This document shows, piece after piece, positions 52,497 through 61,500 of a stretch of 64,000 nucleotides of DNA. The notes beneath the pieces were generated by a model. It had not been told where the DNA came from, searched no databases, and worked only from the letters and a program-made list of their open reading frames with translations. This DNA comes from Amycolatopsis echigonensis. Lineage in GTDB: Bacteria; Actinomycetota; Actinomycetes; Mycobacteriales; Pseudonocardiaceae. Every line of letters begins with the position of its first letter. Position 1 is the first letter of the stretch. The stretch is taken from assembly GCF_014174495.1 (NCBI RefSeq), contig NZ_JACJHR010000019.1:1-64000 (forward strand), written 5' to 3'. A program made the translations under genes and the position numbers.

Positions 52497-53936
52497 ATGA
52501 CGGCTCAGCCGACAGTCCTGATCGACGGCCGATGGGAAAACCGCGACCGCGGCCTCGACGTCCGCAATCCGGCCGACGGCACCCTCGTCGGCCGCGTGGA
52601 CTGGACGAGCCCGGCGGAGGCGGCGGCCGACGGCGTCCGCGCGGCAGACGCCGCGGCCGCCGCGTTCCCCGCGTGGTCGGGAGCCGGCGTCCGGCAACGG
52701 GCGCGCGTGCTGGCCGCCGCGGCCGACCTGATGGAAACACGCGCCGAATCGCTCGCGGTGCTGCTGGCGAAGGAAGCGGGCAAGCGGCTGCCGGAGGCAC
52801 GCGGGGAAATCGGGTTCTCCGTCGAGTACTTCCGGTGGTTCGCCGAGCAGGCGCGGCGGCCGCAAGGACCGGTGCTGCAGGAGGAGACCGCGCTGCGGCG
52901 CCATCTGGTCCGGCGCAAACCGGCCGGGGTGGTCGCCAGCCTGACCCCGTGGAACTTCCCGTGCTCGATCCAGGCCCGGAAGCTGGCGCCCGCGCTGGCC
53001 GCGGGCTGCACGGTGGTGGCCCGGGTATCGGAAAAGGCGCCGCTCGCGGTGACCGAGATGATCCGGTGTCTCACCGACGCCGGGCTGCCGGCCGGCGTCG
53101 TCAACCTGGTGCACGGCCCGGCGGTCGAGACGACGGACGCGATCCTGGCGCATCCCGCGGTGCGGGTCGTGTCCTTCACCGGTTCGACCGAGGTGGGGCG
53201 CGCGATCATGGGACTGGCCTCGCGCCGGATCGTGCGCCCGCTGCTCGAACTCGGCGGCAACGCGCCGTTTCTGGTCCTCGAGGACGCCGACCTGGACGCC
53301 GCCGTGGACGGGGCGATGCTCGCGCGCTTCCGCAACACCGGTCAGTCCTGCATCGCGGCGAACCGGTTCCTGGTGCAGGAACGGGTCCACGACGAGTTCG
53401 TCGCCAAACTCAGCGCGAAGATCGCCGCGATGACCGTGGGCGACGGGCTCGCGGACCCGTGCCCGGACCTCGGCCCGGTGATCGACGACCAGCGGGTGAA
53501 GGCAGTGCGCGGTCTGGTCGACGAAGCCGTCGCGGCGGGTGCGCGCATGCACGCGGGCGCGCACCGGCTGCCCGACACGGGCAGCTACGTCGCGCCGTGC
53601 GTCCTCACCGACGTGCCGCGCGACTGCGGTCTGGCGACCGAAGAGATCTTCGGGCCCGCCGCGGGAGTGTTCTCCTTCGCCACGACCGACGAGGCCGTCG
53701 AGCTGGCCAACGACACGGAAATGGGGCTGGCCGGATACGTGTGGTCGGGCGACCTCGGCCGGGCCTGGCGCATCGGCGAGCGGCTCGACGTCGGCATCCT
53801 CGGGGTGAACGAGGCCCTGCCGAGCGTGGCGTTCGCGCCGATGGGCGGGACCAAGCAGTCCGGTCTCGGCCGGGAGGGCGCGGACCTCGGACTCGAGGAG
53901 TTCACCGACGTCCAGTACGCAGCGCTGACCCTGTGA
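52497..53936 (+). CDS. aldehyde dehydrogenase (succinate-semialdehyde dehydrogenase-like)
   Basis: 479-aa NAD(P)-dependent aldehyde dehydrogenase. Asn153 (TPWNFP), Glu251 (LELGGNAPF) and catalytic Cys285 (NTGQSCIAANR) are present. FRNTGQSCIAANRFLVQ resembles the SSADH/GabD branch. In this operon it most likely oxidises the aldehyde released by the aldolase (glycolaldehyde, glyceraldehyde, lactaldehyde or a substituted form). AGGAGAAG precedes ATG 52497. Confidence 0.9.
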   Translation: MTAQPTVLIDGRWENRDRGLDVRNPADGTLVGRVDWTSPAEAAADGVRAADAAAAAFPAWSGAGVRQRARVLAAAADLMETRAESLAVLLAKEAGKRLPEARGEIGFSVEYFRWFAEQARRPQGPVLQEETALRRHLVRRKPAGVVASLTPWNFPCSIQARKLAPALAAGCTVVARVSEKAPLAVTEMIRCLTDAGLPAGVVNLVHGPAVETTDAILAHPAVRVVSFTGSTEVGRAIMGLASRRIVRPLLELGGNAPFLVLEDADLDAAVDGAMLARFRNTGQSCIAANRFLVQERVHDEFVAKLSAKIAAMTVGDGLADPCPDLGPVIDDQRVKAVRGLVDEAVAAGARMHAGAHRLPDTGSYVAPCVLTDVPRDCGLATEEIFGPAAGVFSFATTDEAVELANDTEMGLAGYVWSGDLGRAWRIGERLDVGILGVNEALPSVAFAPMGGTKQSGLGREGADLGLEEFTDVQYAALTL

Positions 53937-54661
53937 GCGCCGCGACGGCGGTCCTGCTGGCCGTACCGGTGCTGGTCGGGGCGTTGACCCAGCGGGCGAC
54001 CGGATTGGGGTTCGGCCTGGTCGGCGGCCCGCTGCTGGTCGCCGCGGCCGGCCCGGTCGTCGGCGTGAGCATGGCCAACGCGCTGTCGATGGTGCTGTGC
54101 TCGGTGGTGCTGGCCCGCACCTGGCGCGACACCGACTGGCGCGCGGTGCTGACGCTGGCCGTTCCCGCGCTCGCGGGCGTCCCGCTCGGCGCTCTCGTGG
54201 TGCGGTCCACGCCGGAAGGCCCGCTGCTGATCGTGGTCGGATCCATGGCGATCCTCGCGGTCGGCGTGGTCGTGCTGACCCGGCAGCGGCGCCTGCTGCG
54301 GGGCACACCCGGCGCGATCGTCGCCGGCGCGCTGTCCGGGTTCATGAACGTGACCGCCGGCGTCGGCGGCCCGATGGTCTCGGCGTACGCGCTCTCGGAG
54401 CAGTGGAGCCGCCGGGTGCTGATCCCGACCGCGCAGGCGTATCTGCTGCTGGTGAACGCTGTTTCGCTGGTATCCAAAGGCGTTCCGCCGATCTCGTGGT
54501 TCGGCTGGGCCTGCGGCCTCGGCGGACTCGTCGTCGGTGCGCTCGCCGGCGAATGGCTGGACCGCCGCATCGACGCGGCGACCGGGCGTCGGCTGATCAT
54601 CGTCGTCGCGCTGGCCGGCGGCATCGCGGCGGTGGTCCGCGGCGTGCTGACGACCGCGTGA
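53933..54661 (+). CDS. TauE/SafE family permease
   Basis: 242-aa membrane protein with 7-8 helices and the two TauE/SafE repeats: GALTQRATGLGFGLVGGPLLV and GALSGFMNVTAGVGGPMVSAYAL. The family is linked to export or import of sulfite, sulfoacetate, sulfolactate and other organic anions. GTG 53933 overlaps the aldehyde dehydrogenase stop, so the two are co-translated. It probably exports an anionic end product of the pathway. Confidence 0.85.
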   Translation: MSAATAVLLAVPVLVGALTQRATGLGFGLVGGPLLVAAAGPVVGVSMANALSMVLCSVVLARTWRDTDWRAVLTLAVPALAGVPLGALVVRSTPEGPLLIVVGSMAILAVGVVVLTRQRRLLRGTPGAIVAGALSGFMNVTAGVGGPMVSAYALSEQWSRRVLIPTAQAYLLLVNAVSLVSKGVPPISWFGWACGLGGLVVGALAGEWLDRRIDAATGRRLIIVVALAGGIAAVVRGVLTTA

Positions 54662-55037
54662 CGGAAACGACCGAGAAGTCGACGGCGCACACAGCCGGCG
54701 CGAACTGCGCCCGTCTCGTCCTGCCCTGGGCTGCGTTCGGGCGGACGTGTTGTTCCGGTTCCATGCGACGGCCCATCCCGAACATCGCCGCGGCTGCTGC
54801 GCTCTCCGCCCCCCATAGTGGATTCTGTGCGCTCGGCAGGCACGGATCCTTGCGCAGACTTCGGTATGGGCGACGCCTGAGGTCGGCGGAGAACAGCGTT
54901 GCGCGGCAGCAAACTCGGGACCGCGTCGTCGACACCTTCCACGGGCCGACCTTGGCAGGGCGAGAGGACCCCGTCCGGTTAACTGAATCGTGACAGGTCG
55001 GTGAGAGCGGGGTAACGCGGGCGCGGATGCTGGGCGT
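54662..55037. other. intergenic region, no gene recognised
   Basis: 376 bases after the TauE/SafE gene. Frames on both strands lack ribosome sites and known domains. No clear terminator hairpin was found. The promoter of the ACT-domain gene should lie at its right end. Confidence 0.5.
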
Positions 55038-55886
55038 ATGAGCGAAGCCGAGGCACGGCCGAAGGCCGTCAAACGAGCGAGGATCTCGATGAGCCGCGAG
55101 CTGATCGAGCTGGCGGCGTTGTTCATCGCCACGGGTGTCGCCGATTTGTTCGTCAGCACGTTGTCGCAAAACCGGGTCGGGCCGGTCGTGCTGTTCACCT
55201 TGGGCGGGCTTTTGATCGCCACTGTCGCGTGGCGACGGTGGTGGACACACCGTCCGCTGTCCAACTCCGCGCGCCGCACCGCGAAGGATTGCCCGCCGCG
55301 AACCGGGGTGGCGTGGCGGGTCCGCGCCACTGTGCGGGATGTGCCGGGGAGCCTGGCTGGAGTGACGACCGTGTTGGCGGCGCACGGGTGCGACATCGTC
55401 TCGTTGCAGGTGCTCGCGGTGCCGGACGGGGTGGTGGACGAGTTCCTTGTCCGCGCGCCGGGCGGGGCGACCGCGGCGGATATCGCGACGGTCGTCGAAC
55501 GGGGCGGCGGCCGGGAGGTGCGGGTCGTGCCAGCGGACGCGCACGAGTTCGTGGACCTGCCGACTCGCGTGCTGAGGATCGCGGCCGCGCGCGAGCCGGA
55601 CCTGGATCAGCTCCTCAGGGCGGTCATGGGCGACTGCGGCATCGAACGAAAACCGCCCGGGCGGCGCGGGACGGTGCGCGGCGAGGGCATCGACGGAACG
55701 GTGATGCGGCTGATCGAGGCCGAAGGTGGCACGGTGACGGTCACCCGGTCGCTGCCGTTCACGCCGGGCGAGTTCGCCAGGGCCAAGGCTGTTCTGGATC
55801 TCCACCGCCGCCTCTCCGTGCCGACCGCCGCCGGGGTCCCGGCGCATGGCGGCGATTCACCGGCGATCGGAGCACCGCTCCGTTAG
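55038..55886 (+). CDS. membrane-anchored ACT-domain protein
   Basis: 282-aa protein with two predicted N-terminal helices (about residues 23-65: LIELAALFIATGVADLFV and GPVVLFTLGGLLIATVAW). A cytosolic region follows with an ACT domain (WRVRATVRDVPGSLAGVTTVLAAHGCDIVSLQVL, about 91-125) and a possible second, degenerate one. ACT domains bind amino acids or other small ligands. No enzymatic domain is present, so it may be a sensor. Monocistronic. Confidence 0.75.
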   Translation: MSEAEARPKAVKRARISMSRELIELAALFIATGVADLFVSTLSQNRVGPVVLFTLGGLLIATVAWRRWWTHRPLSNSARRTAKDCPPRTGVAWRVRATVRDVPGSLAGVTTVLAAHGCDIVSLQVLAVPDGVVDEFLVRAPGGATAADIATVVERGGGREVRVVPADAHEFVDLPTRVLRIAAAREPDLDQLLRAVMGDCGIERKPPGRRGTVRGEGIDGTVMRLIEAEGGTVTVTRSLPFTPGEFARAKAVLDLHRRLSVPTAAGVPAHGGDSPAIGAPLR

Positions 55887-56243
55887 GGGCGCGCACTCCG
55901 GTCGTCGGAGGGAATCGCGAGGGAAGGGCCTCCGTCCTTGTCGCAGACGAATGCGGGGCCGCCGACCGGCACGCCTTGCTCGACCGAATGGCTTGCGCGT
56001 ACTGGGGCGGTGGGCACTCGTTGCAACCGGGAAACGGACGCGACAATGATTCGCGTCTGGGCGGCCTCGTCAGGGGAGGGCAGGGTTATCCCTTCTGTCT
56101 CAACGTCTTCGTCCCAGTTCCGTCGCGGGCAAGGCGCAGAGCGGGGACTCCGCAGCCGCCCGGAGTTCGGTGACGCGGACCAGAACCACCGCCCCCGCAA
56201 GGGATGTGGTTCGGGGCCCCGGAGGCCGCGAAGACGAGACGAG
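55887..56243. other. intergenic region, no gene recognised
   Basis: 357 bases between the ACT-domain gene and the convergent ligase-like gene. No domain, tRNA or strong hairpin was seen. Confidence 0.5.
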
Positions 56244-57179
56244 CTAATCGGCGAGATGGGTGAGCCGCAGCCGCAGTGATCCGCTCCAGGCTTGGTCGCG
56301 GGGGTCGATGTCGGTGCGCAGGCCGCGCCAGGTCGGTTGCCGGAGGCGGCCGTCCGCGGTGATGGCGCGGTAGTTCACGTCGGCGATCAGCGTGGGCCGG
56401 ACCCAGCGGGCGTTCCGGTCGCGGCCGGTCGGGCCGCGGCCGGTGAAGGGACAGCTGTCGGTGGCGAGTTCCTCCAGGACGGACGCGAGCGCCCGCCGGG
56501 ACGCGTCGGTGAATCCCGAGTGGACCCGGCCGATGTAGACGAGCTGCCGGGCCTGGGTGTAGACGCCGAGGAGGACGGCGCCGACGTGATCGGGTTCGTG
56601 GTCCTGGCTCGGCTGCCAGCCTCCGATGACCGCTTCGCAGCCGCGCAGCAGATCGAGTTCGATCCAGTCCTGCGACGCTTGTCCTGGCCGGTAAGGCGAG
56701 GCCAGGTGTTTGCCGACGATCCCGGCGGCGTCGTGCTGCCGCGCCAGCTGAGCGAGCTGAGCCGGGCCGAGGCCGCGGTGGCTCGGGAGTATTTCGATCA
56801 CCGGCGAGCGGCTGAGGCCGAGGCTGCGGAGAAGTTTGCGACGCACGGCGTAGGGCTCCGCGGTGAGGTCGTGGCCGTCGATGCGAAGCACGTCGAAGGC
56901 ACGGTAGGACGGCTTGTCGCGGGGTGGCGAGATGACGCCGTCGAGGACCAGCTTGCGGCCGCCGAGGTCGTCGGCCATCCGGGCCAGCGCGGGATGGCTG
57001 CCCGGCGCCGGAGCACTGTCGCGGCCTTGCCAGCGCAGTCCGTGTTCGTCGAGAACGGCCAGCGCCCGGACTCCCGCCTGCTTCAGTTCCCACGCCCAGC
57101 CGCGCTGGTTGACCGGCAGCCGGCCGGCCACGGCGGTCATGGGGCTGAGCGTGCGCTCGGGTCGCGGTCGCGTAGTCAT
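56244..57179 (-). CDS. degenerate ATP-dependent DNA ligase-like protein
   Basis: 311-aa protein with the overall plan of short actinobacterial ATP-dependent DNA ligases: adenylation domain, then OB-fold (VIGGWQPSQ...GAVLLGVY). Several catalytic motifs are altered. Motif I keeps Lys33 (WELKQAGVRAL) but has Ala instead of Asp in KxDGxR. Motif III reads LVLDGVI (Glu to Val), motif IV AGIVGK (Glu to Ala) and motif V WIELD (KxK lost). The FDVL..DG motif remains. Ligation is therefore doubtful; a DNA-binding or regulatory role is possible. Start chosen at ATG 57179; 57140 is possible. Confidence 0.75.
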   Translation of the reverse strand: MTTRPRPERTLSPMTAVAGRLPVNQRGWAWELKQAGVRALAVLDEHGLRWQGRDSAPAPGSHPALARMADDLGGRKLVLDGVISPPRDKPSYRAFDVLRIDGHDLTAEPYAVRRKLLRSLGLSRSPVIEILPSHRGLGPAQLAQLARQHDAAGIVGKHLASPYRPGQASQDWIELDLLRGCEAVIGGWQPSQDHEPDHVGAVLLGVYTQARQLVYIGRVHSGFTDASRRALASVLEELATDSCPFTGRGPTGRDRNARWVRPTLIADVNYRAITADGRLRQPTWRGLRTDIDPRDQAWSGSLRLRLTHLAD

Positions 57180-57638
57180 GGCGGGGATGCAAACACGGGA
57201 AGGAAACCGCCAGCGGTACTGCCGGTGAACGCGTCCTTCCGAGGACGGTAACCGGTGCAGCTCGGTGGTGGTTGTCACAGCGGGGTGCCGCGGCGATGAC
57301 GATCACCGGATCGCGGTCGGCTTTCGGCCCCGATTTTGGGTGTTGTGCCGTTCTTGGCGGAATTCTCGCTGGACCGTTAGGCGCAATACCGCACGGTTCA
57401 CCTGGAATTGGTTTCGCCGGCGACGGCCTCGGCAATAGCCTGCGAGGCTCGCGACTGACGGCCGGGCGGGGGCTCGGCCATGTCTCGTTGCCCGGTGATT
57501 AACCGCGCGTTGCTTGTCCGCCGCCGGTCCGCGACTGAGGATGGGCTCACCTTTCCGGCGGGTTTCGCGGAGAACGCGAAAGCGGTTTTCGCCAGTTCGG
57601 CCCGCCGGCACCCGACCTTTTGCGGGGAATGATTCCGG
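57180..57638. other. intergenic region upstream of the pigment cluster
   Basis: 459 bases with no recognisable gene. It contains an alternating TTTCGC/GCGAAA array at 57563-57592 (listed separately). It should carry the promoter for the EamA-NRPS operon; no confident -35/-10 pair was identified. Confidence 0.5.
57563..57592 (+). promoter_or_regulatory. overlapping inverted repeats before the EamA-NRPS operon
   Basis: TTTCGCG (57563-57569), CGCGAAA (57575-57581) and TTTCGC (57587-57592) alternate with 5-base spacers, so the central arm can pair with either side. This could be a repeated operator half-site or two exclusive RNA hairpins, 46 bases before the first start codon. Confidence 0.45.
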
Positions 57639-58559
57639 ATGAAATCGGCTAACTCGGTGCTGGACGCTGCCCTGACCGCGGTGGCGCCGGCGATCTGGGG
57701 CAGCACCTATCTGGTGACCACGGAATTGCTGCCGGCGGACCGGCCGTTGCTGGCCGCGGCGGTCCGGGCCTTGCCGGCCGGGCTCGTGCTGCTGGCGGCG
57801 ACCCGGGCGCTGCCCCAAGGGATCTGGTGGTGGCGCGCGGTCGTGCTGGGCCTGCTCAACATCGGCGCGTTCTTCTGTCTGTTGTTCGTCGCGGCCTACC
57901 ATTTGCCGGGCGGTGTGGCGGCGCTGATGGTGTCGGCACAGCCGATGCTGGTGCTCGTGCTGTCGGCGATGCTGTTGCGCACCAGGATTTCCGGCCGGCA
58001 CCTCGTGTCCTGCGCGCTGGGCGCGGCCGGCGTCGCGATGCTGGTGTTGCGTCCCGACGCCGGCGTGGACGCGATCGGCGTGCTGAGCGGTCTCGGCGGC
58101 GCCGCGTGCATGGCAGCGGGCGTGGTGCTGACGAAGCGATGGGGGCGTCCGGAAGGCGCGAGCCTGCTCGCGTTCACCGGATGGCAGCTGACCGTCGGCG
58201 GGCTCGCCGTGCTGCCGCTCGCCTTGCTGGTCGAGGGAGTGCCCGGGCACGTCTCCGGCACCAACCTGGCCGGGTTCGCCTATCTCAGCCTCGTCGGCGC
58301 CTTGCTGGCTTACCTGATCTGGTTCCGCGGCATCGAACGGCTTCCCGCTCTCGCCGTGTCGTTTCTCGGGTTCGCGAGCCCCCTGGCCGCGGCGGTGCTC
58401 GGCTATGTCGTTCTGGGGCAAGGGTTTTCCGTGCTCCAGGCCGCCGGCGCCGTGGTGATCGTCGTCGCCGTCGCGCTCGCCCAGCCCCGTTCCCCGCGGC
58501 TTCCGCCCGCCGAAAGCCGGCCGGCCTCCTCCCCGTCCCTGCCCACCCCGTCGTCCTGA
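57639..58559 (+). CDS. EamA/DMT family exporter
   Basis: 306-aa membrane protein with ten predicted helices in two EamA repeats (AIWGSTYLVTTELLPADRPLLAAAVRALPAGLVLL and the second from about 150). The conserved WG near the start and the AYLIWFRGIERL motif mark the drug/metabolite transporter superfamily. It is 26 bases upstream of the indigoidine-type synthetase and probably co-transcribed. Plausible role: export of the pigment, a precursor or glutamine-derived products. Confidence 0.85.
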   Translation: MKSANSVLDAALTAVAPAIWGSTYLVTTELLPADRPLLAAAVRALPAGLVLLAATRALPQGIWWWRAVVLGLLNIGAFFCLLFVAAYHLPGGVAALMVSAQPMLVLVLSAMLLRTRISGRHLVSCALGAAGVAMLVLRPDAGVDAIGVLSGLGGAACMAAGVVLTKRWGRPEGASLLAFTGWQLTVGGLAVLPLALLVEGVPGHVSGTNLAGFAYLSLVGALLAYLIWFRGIERLPALAVSFLGFASPLAAAVLGYVVLGQGFSVLQAAGAVVIVVAVALAQPRSPRLPPAESRPASSPSLPTPSS

Positions 58560-58585
58560 CCGGACGCTCGCCTGCGAGGAAGACA

Positions 58586-61500
58586 GTGGAAACCACCCAG
58601 CTCAGCACCCGCAAACCCGTCACCCGTCTCGGCGCCGACCTGATCAGCCTGCTGCGACGGCAGGTCGCGGAACAGCCGGACGCGATCGCGGTCGTCTCGG
58701 CCGAACGGTCGTTGACCCGCCTCGAATTGCACCGCGAGGCCGCGAGCCTCGCCGCCGGTCTGCGCCAGGCCGGCGCCGGGCCGGACGACCGCGTGGGGCT
58801 TTTCGCGGAGCCGTCGGCGGATCTGGTCTCCGGCGTGTGGGGCATTCTCGGCGCCGGAGCCGCGTATCTGCCGCTGTCTCCGGACTATCCCGAAGAGCGG
58901 CTGCGCTACATGCTGTCCGACAGCGGCACGAAGACAGTCCTCGCCCAGGAGCATCTCGCCGACCGGGTCGCGGCCATCGCGCCGCCCGGCACGACGGTCC
59001 TGACTCCGCGGGCGGCCCGCGACCGCGCCGCCGGACCCGCTCCGCTCCCGTCTCCGCACGATCTCGCCTACGTCATCTACACCTCGGGCAGCACGGGCCG
59101 TCCGAAGGGCGTGCAGATCGAGCACTCCGGCATCGTGTCGCAGCTGCGCTGGCTGCACACGGTCGGCTATCTGGACCGCGACACCGTCGTGCTGCAGAAG
59201 ACGCCGATGAGCTTCGACGCGGCACAGTGGGAAATCCTCGCGACCGCGTTCGGCGGCAAGGTGGTGATGGGGGAGCCGGGAATCCACCGGGATCCGCACG
59301 CCGTCATCGACACCGTTCGCCGCCACCAGATCAACACCCTGCAGGGCGTGCCGACTCTCCTGCAGGCTCTGGCGGACACCGAGCAGCTCGGGCAGTGCAC
59401 GTCCTTGCGGCGGGTGTTCTCCGGCGGCGAAGCCCTGTCGCGGCAGCTGGCCCGCCAGCTCACCGGCGAACTGCCCGCGGCGTCGCTGATCAACCTGTAC
59501 GGCCCCACCGAATGCAGCATCAACGCGACGTCCTACCTCGTGGACCCGGACGCGCTCGGCGACGGCCCCGGCTCGATCCCGATCGGGTTTCCGGTCGACA
59601 ACACGCAGTGCTACATCCTCGACGAGAATCGCTCGCCCGCGGACATCGGCGAGGTCGGCGAGCTGTACGTCGGCGGCGCGCAGCTGGCCCGCGGGTACCT
59701 GAACCGCCCGGAGGCAACGGCGGAACGGTTCGTGCGGTCGCCGTTCGTGCCGACCGAACGGCTGTACCGGACCGGGGACCTGGCCTTCTGGAACCCGGAC
59801 GGGAGCATCCAGTTCGCCGGGCGCACCGACAACCAGGTCAAGCTGCGCGGCTACCGGGTCGAACTCGACGAGATCGGCCTGGCGATCGAGGAGCACGCCT
59901 GGGTCCGCCGGGCCGCCGTGGTCGTCACCAACGACGAGCGGACCGGTTTCGACACGCTCGTCGCCTGCATCGAGCTGAACCCGAAGGAAGCGGCCCTGAT
60001 GGATCAGGGCAACCACGGCGCGCACCACCAGACCAAGTCAAGCCGGCTGCAGGTCAAGGCCCAGCTCGCCGGCGCAGGCGTGCGGGAACCGGCAGAGCTG
60101 GAGGGAAAGCCGGTGGTCCCGCTGCCGGGCCGGGCCGAGACCGAACATCAGCGCAGCACCGTTTTCGCCCGCAAGACCTACCGCAACTACGACCGCGGAC
60201 CGGTGACGCGGGCCGAACTGCGCGACCTGCTCGAACACCGGCCGCCGCGAGGCCGGGCACGAGGGCTCGACGAACTGACGTTCGCGCAGCTGGGCGAACT
60301 GCTGCGCTGGTTCGGCCAGTTCCACAGCGACGAGCGGCTGCTGCCGAAGTACGCCTACGCCTCGCCCGGCGCGTTGTACGCGACCCAGCTGTTCCTGGAC
60401 ACCACCGGGATCGCGGGCGTCGAACCCGGCATTCACTACTACCACCCGGTGGACCACACCCTGGTCCGGATCGGCGCGTCCCCGCGATGGCCGGGCGCCG
60501 GACTAGCGGTGCACTTCGTCGGCCGGAAGCAGGCCATCGAACCGGTCTACCGCAACAACATCGGCGAAGTCCTCGAATTCGAGGCAGGGCACATGCTCGG
60601 CGTGTTCGAGGAAGCGCTGGCCGGCTACGGCCTGGACATCCGGCCGCTCGGCCACGATCCGTCCATCGCGGACAGTCTCGGCGGCGCGGCCGGCGACCAG
60701 TACCTCGGCACGTTCGAGATCCGGCCGGACGACGGCAGCCCCCGGCCCGACGACGCGGAACTGTTCGTCCAGGCCCATCCCGGCCGCGTCACCGATCTCC
60801 CGGCCGGGCAATACCGTTACGCCGACGGCGAATTCACGAAGATCTCCGAGGACCTCGTGCAGGCCCGGCACGTCATCGCCATCAACCAGCGGGTGTATGA
60901 CCAAGCGGCGTTCGGCATTACCGCGATCGGCCGCGCCGAGCAGCCGTGGCTGCAGTACCTCCGGCTCGGCACCAAGCTGCATCACTTGCAGCGCAACGGC
61001 CTCGGCCTCGGACTCATGTCGTCGGGCTACAGCTCCAAGTCCGGCCATCCGCTTCCGGCGGCCCGCCGCGTCGACGAGATCCTCTCCGCCGCCGGCGAGG
61101 TCTCCGGGCCGTCGTATTTCTTCGTCGGCGGCCGGGTCAGCGCCGAGCAGATCCGCAGCGAGGGCATGGCGGAAGACGTCCTCCACATGAAAGGCCCCGC
61201 CGAGATCGTCAAGGACGACCTGGCCCGGCTGCTGCCGGACTACATGATCCCGCAGCACGTGCTGGTCCTCGACCGGCTGCCGCTGACCGCGAACGGCAAG
61301 GTGGACCGCACGGCTCTCGCCGCGTCCGACCAAGTTCGGCCCGCGCGCACCGCGAGCCCGTACGTCGCTCCCGCCACCGAGACGCAGCGGGTGCTCGCGC
61401 GGCTGTGGGGCGAGACGCTCAAGTACGACGAAGTCTCGATGGCGGACGAATTCTTCGCTTCCGGCGGCAACTCGCTGACCGCGGTCACGCTCGTCCACCG

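Noticed and set aside
48582..53936. Straight assignment of the cluster to sulfoquinovose (sulfo-ED) degradation
   Set aside because: Families match, but the GH31 lacks the sulfonate-binding QDW/WNW motif and the dehydratase spacing fits pentonate-type enzymes; kept as one hypothesis only.
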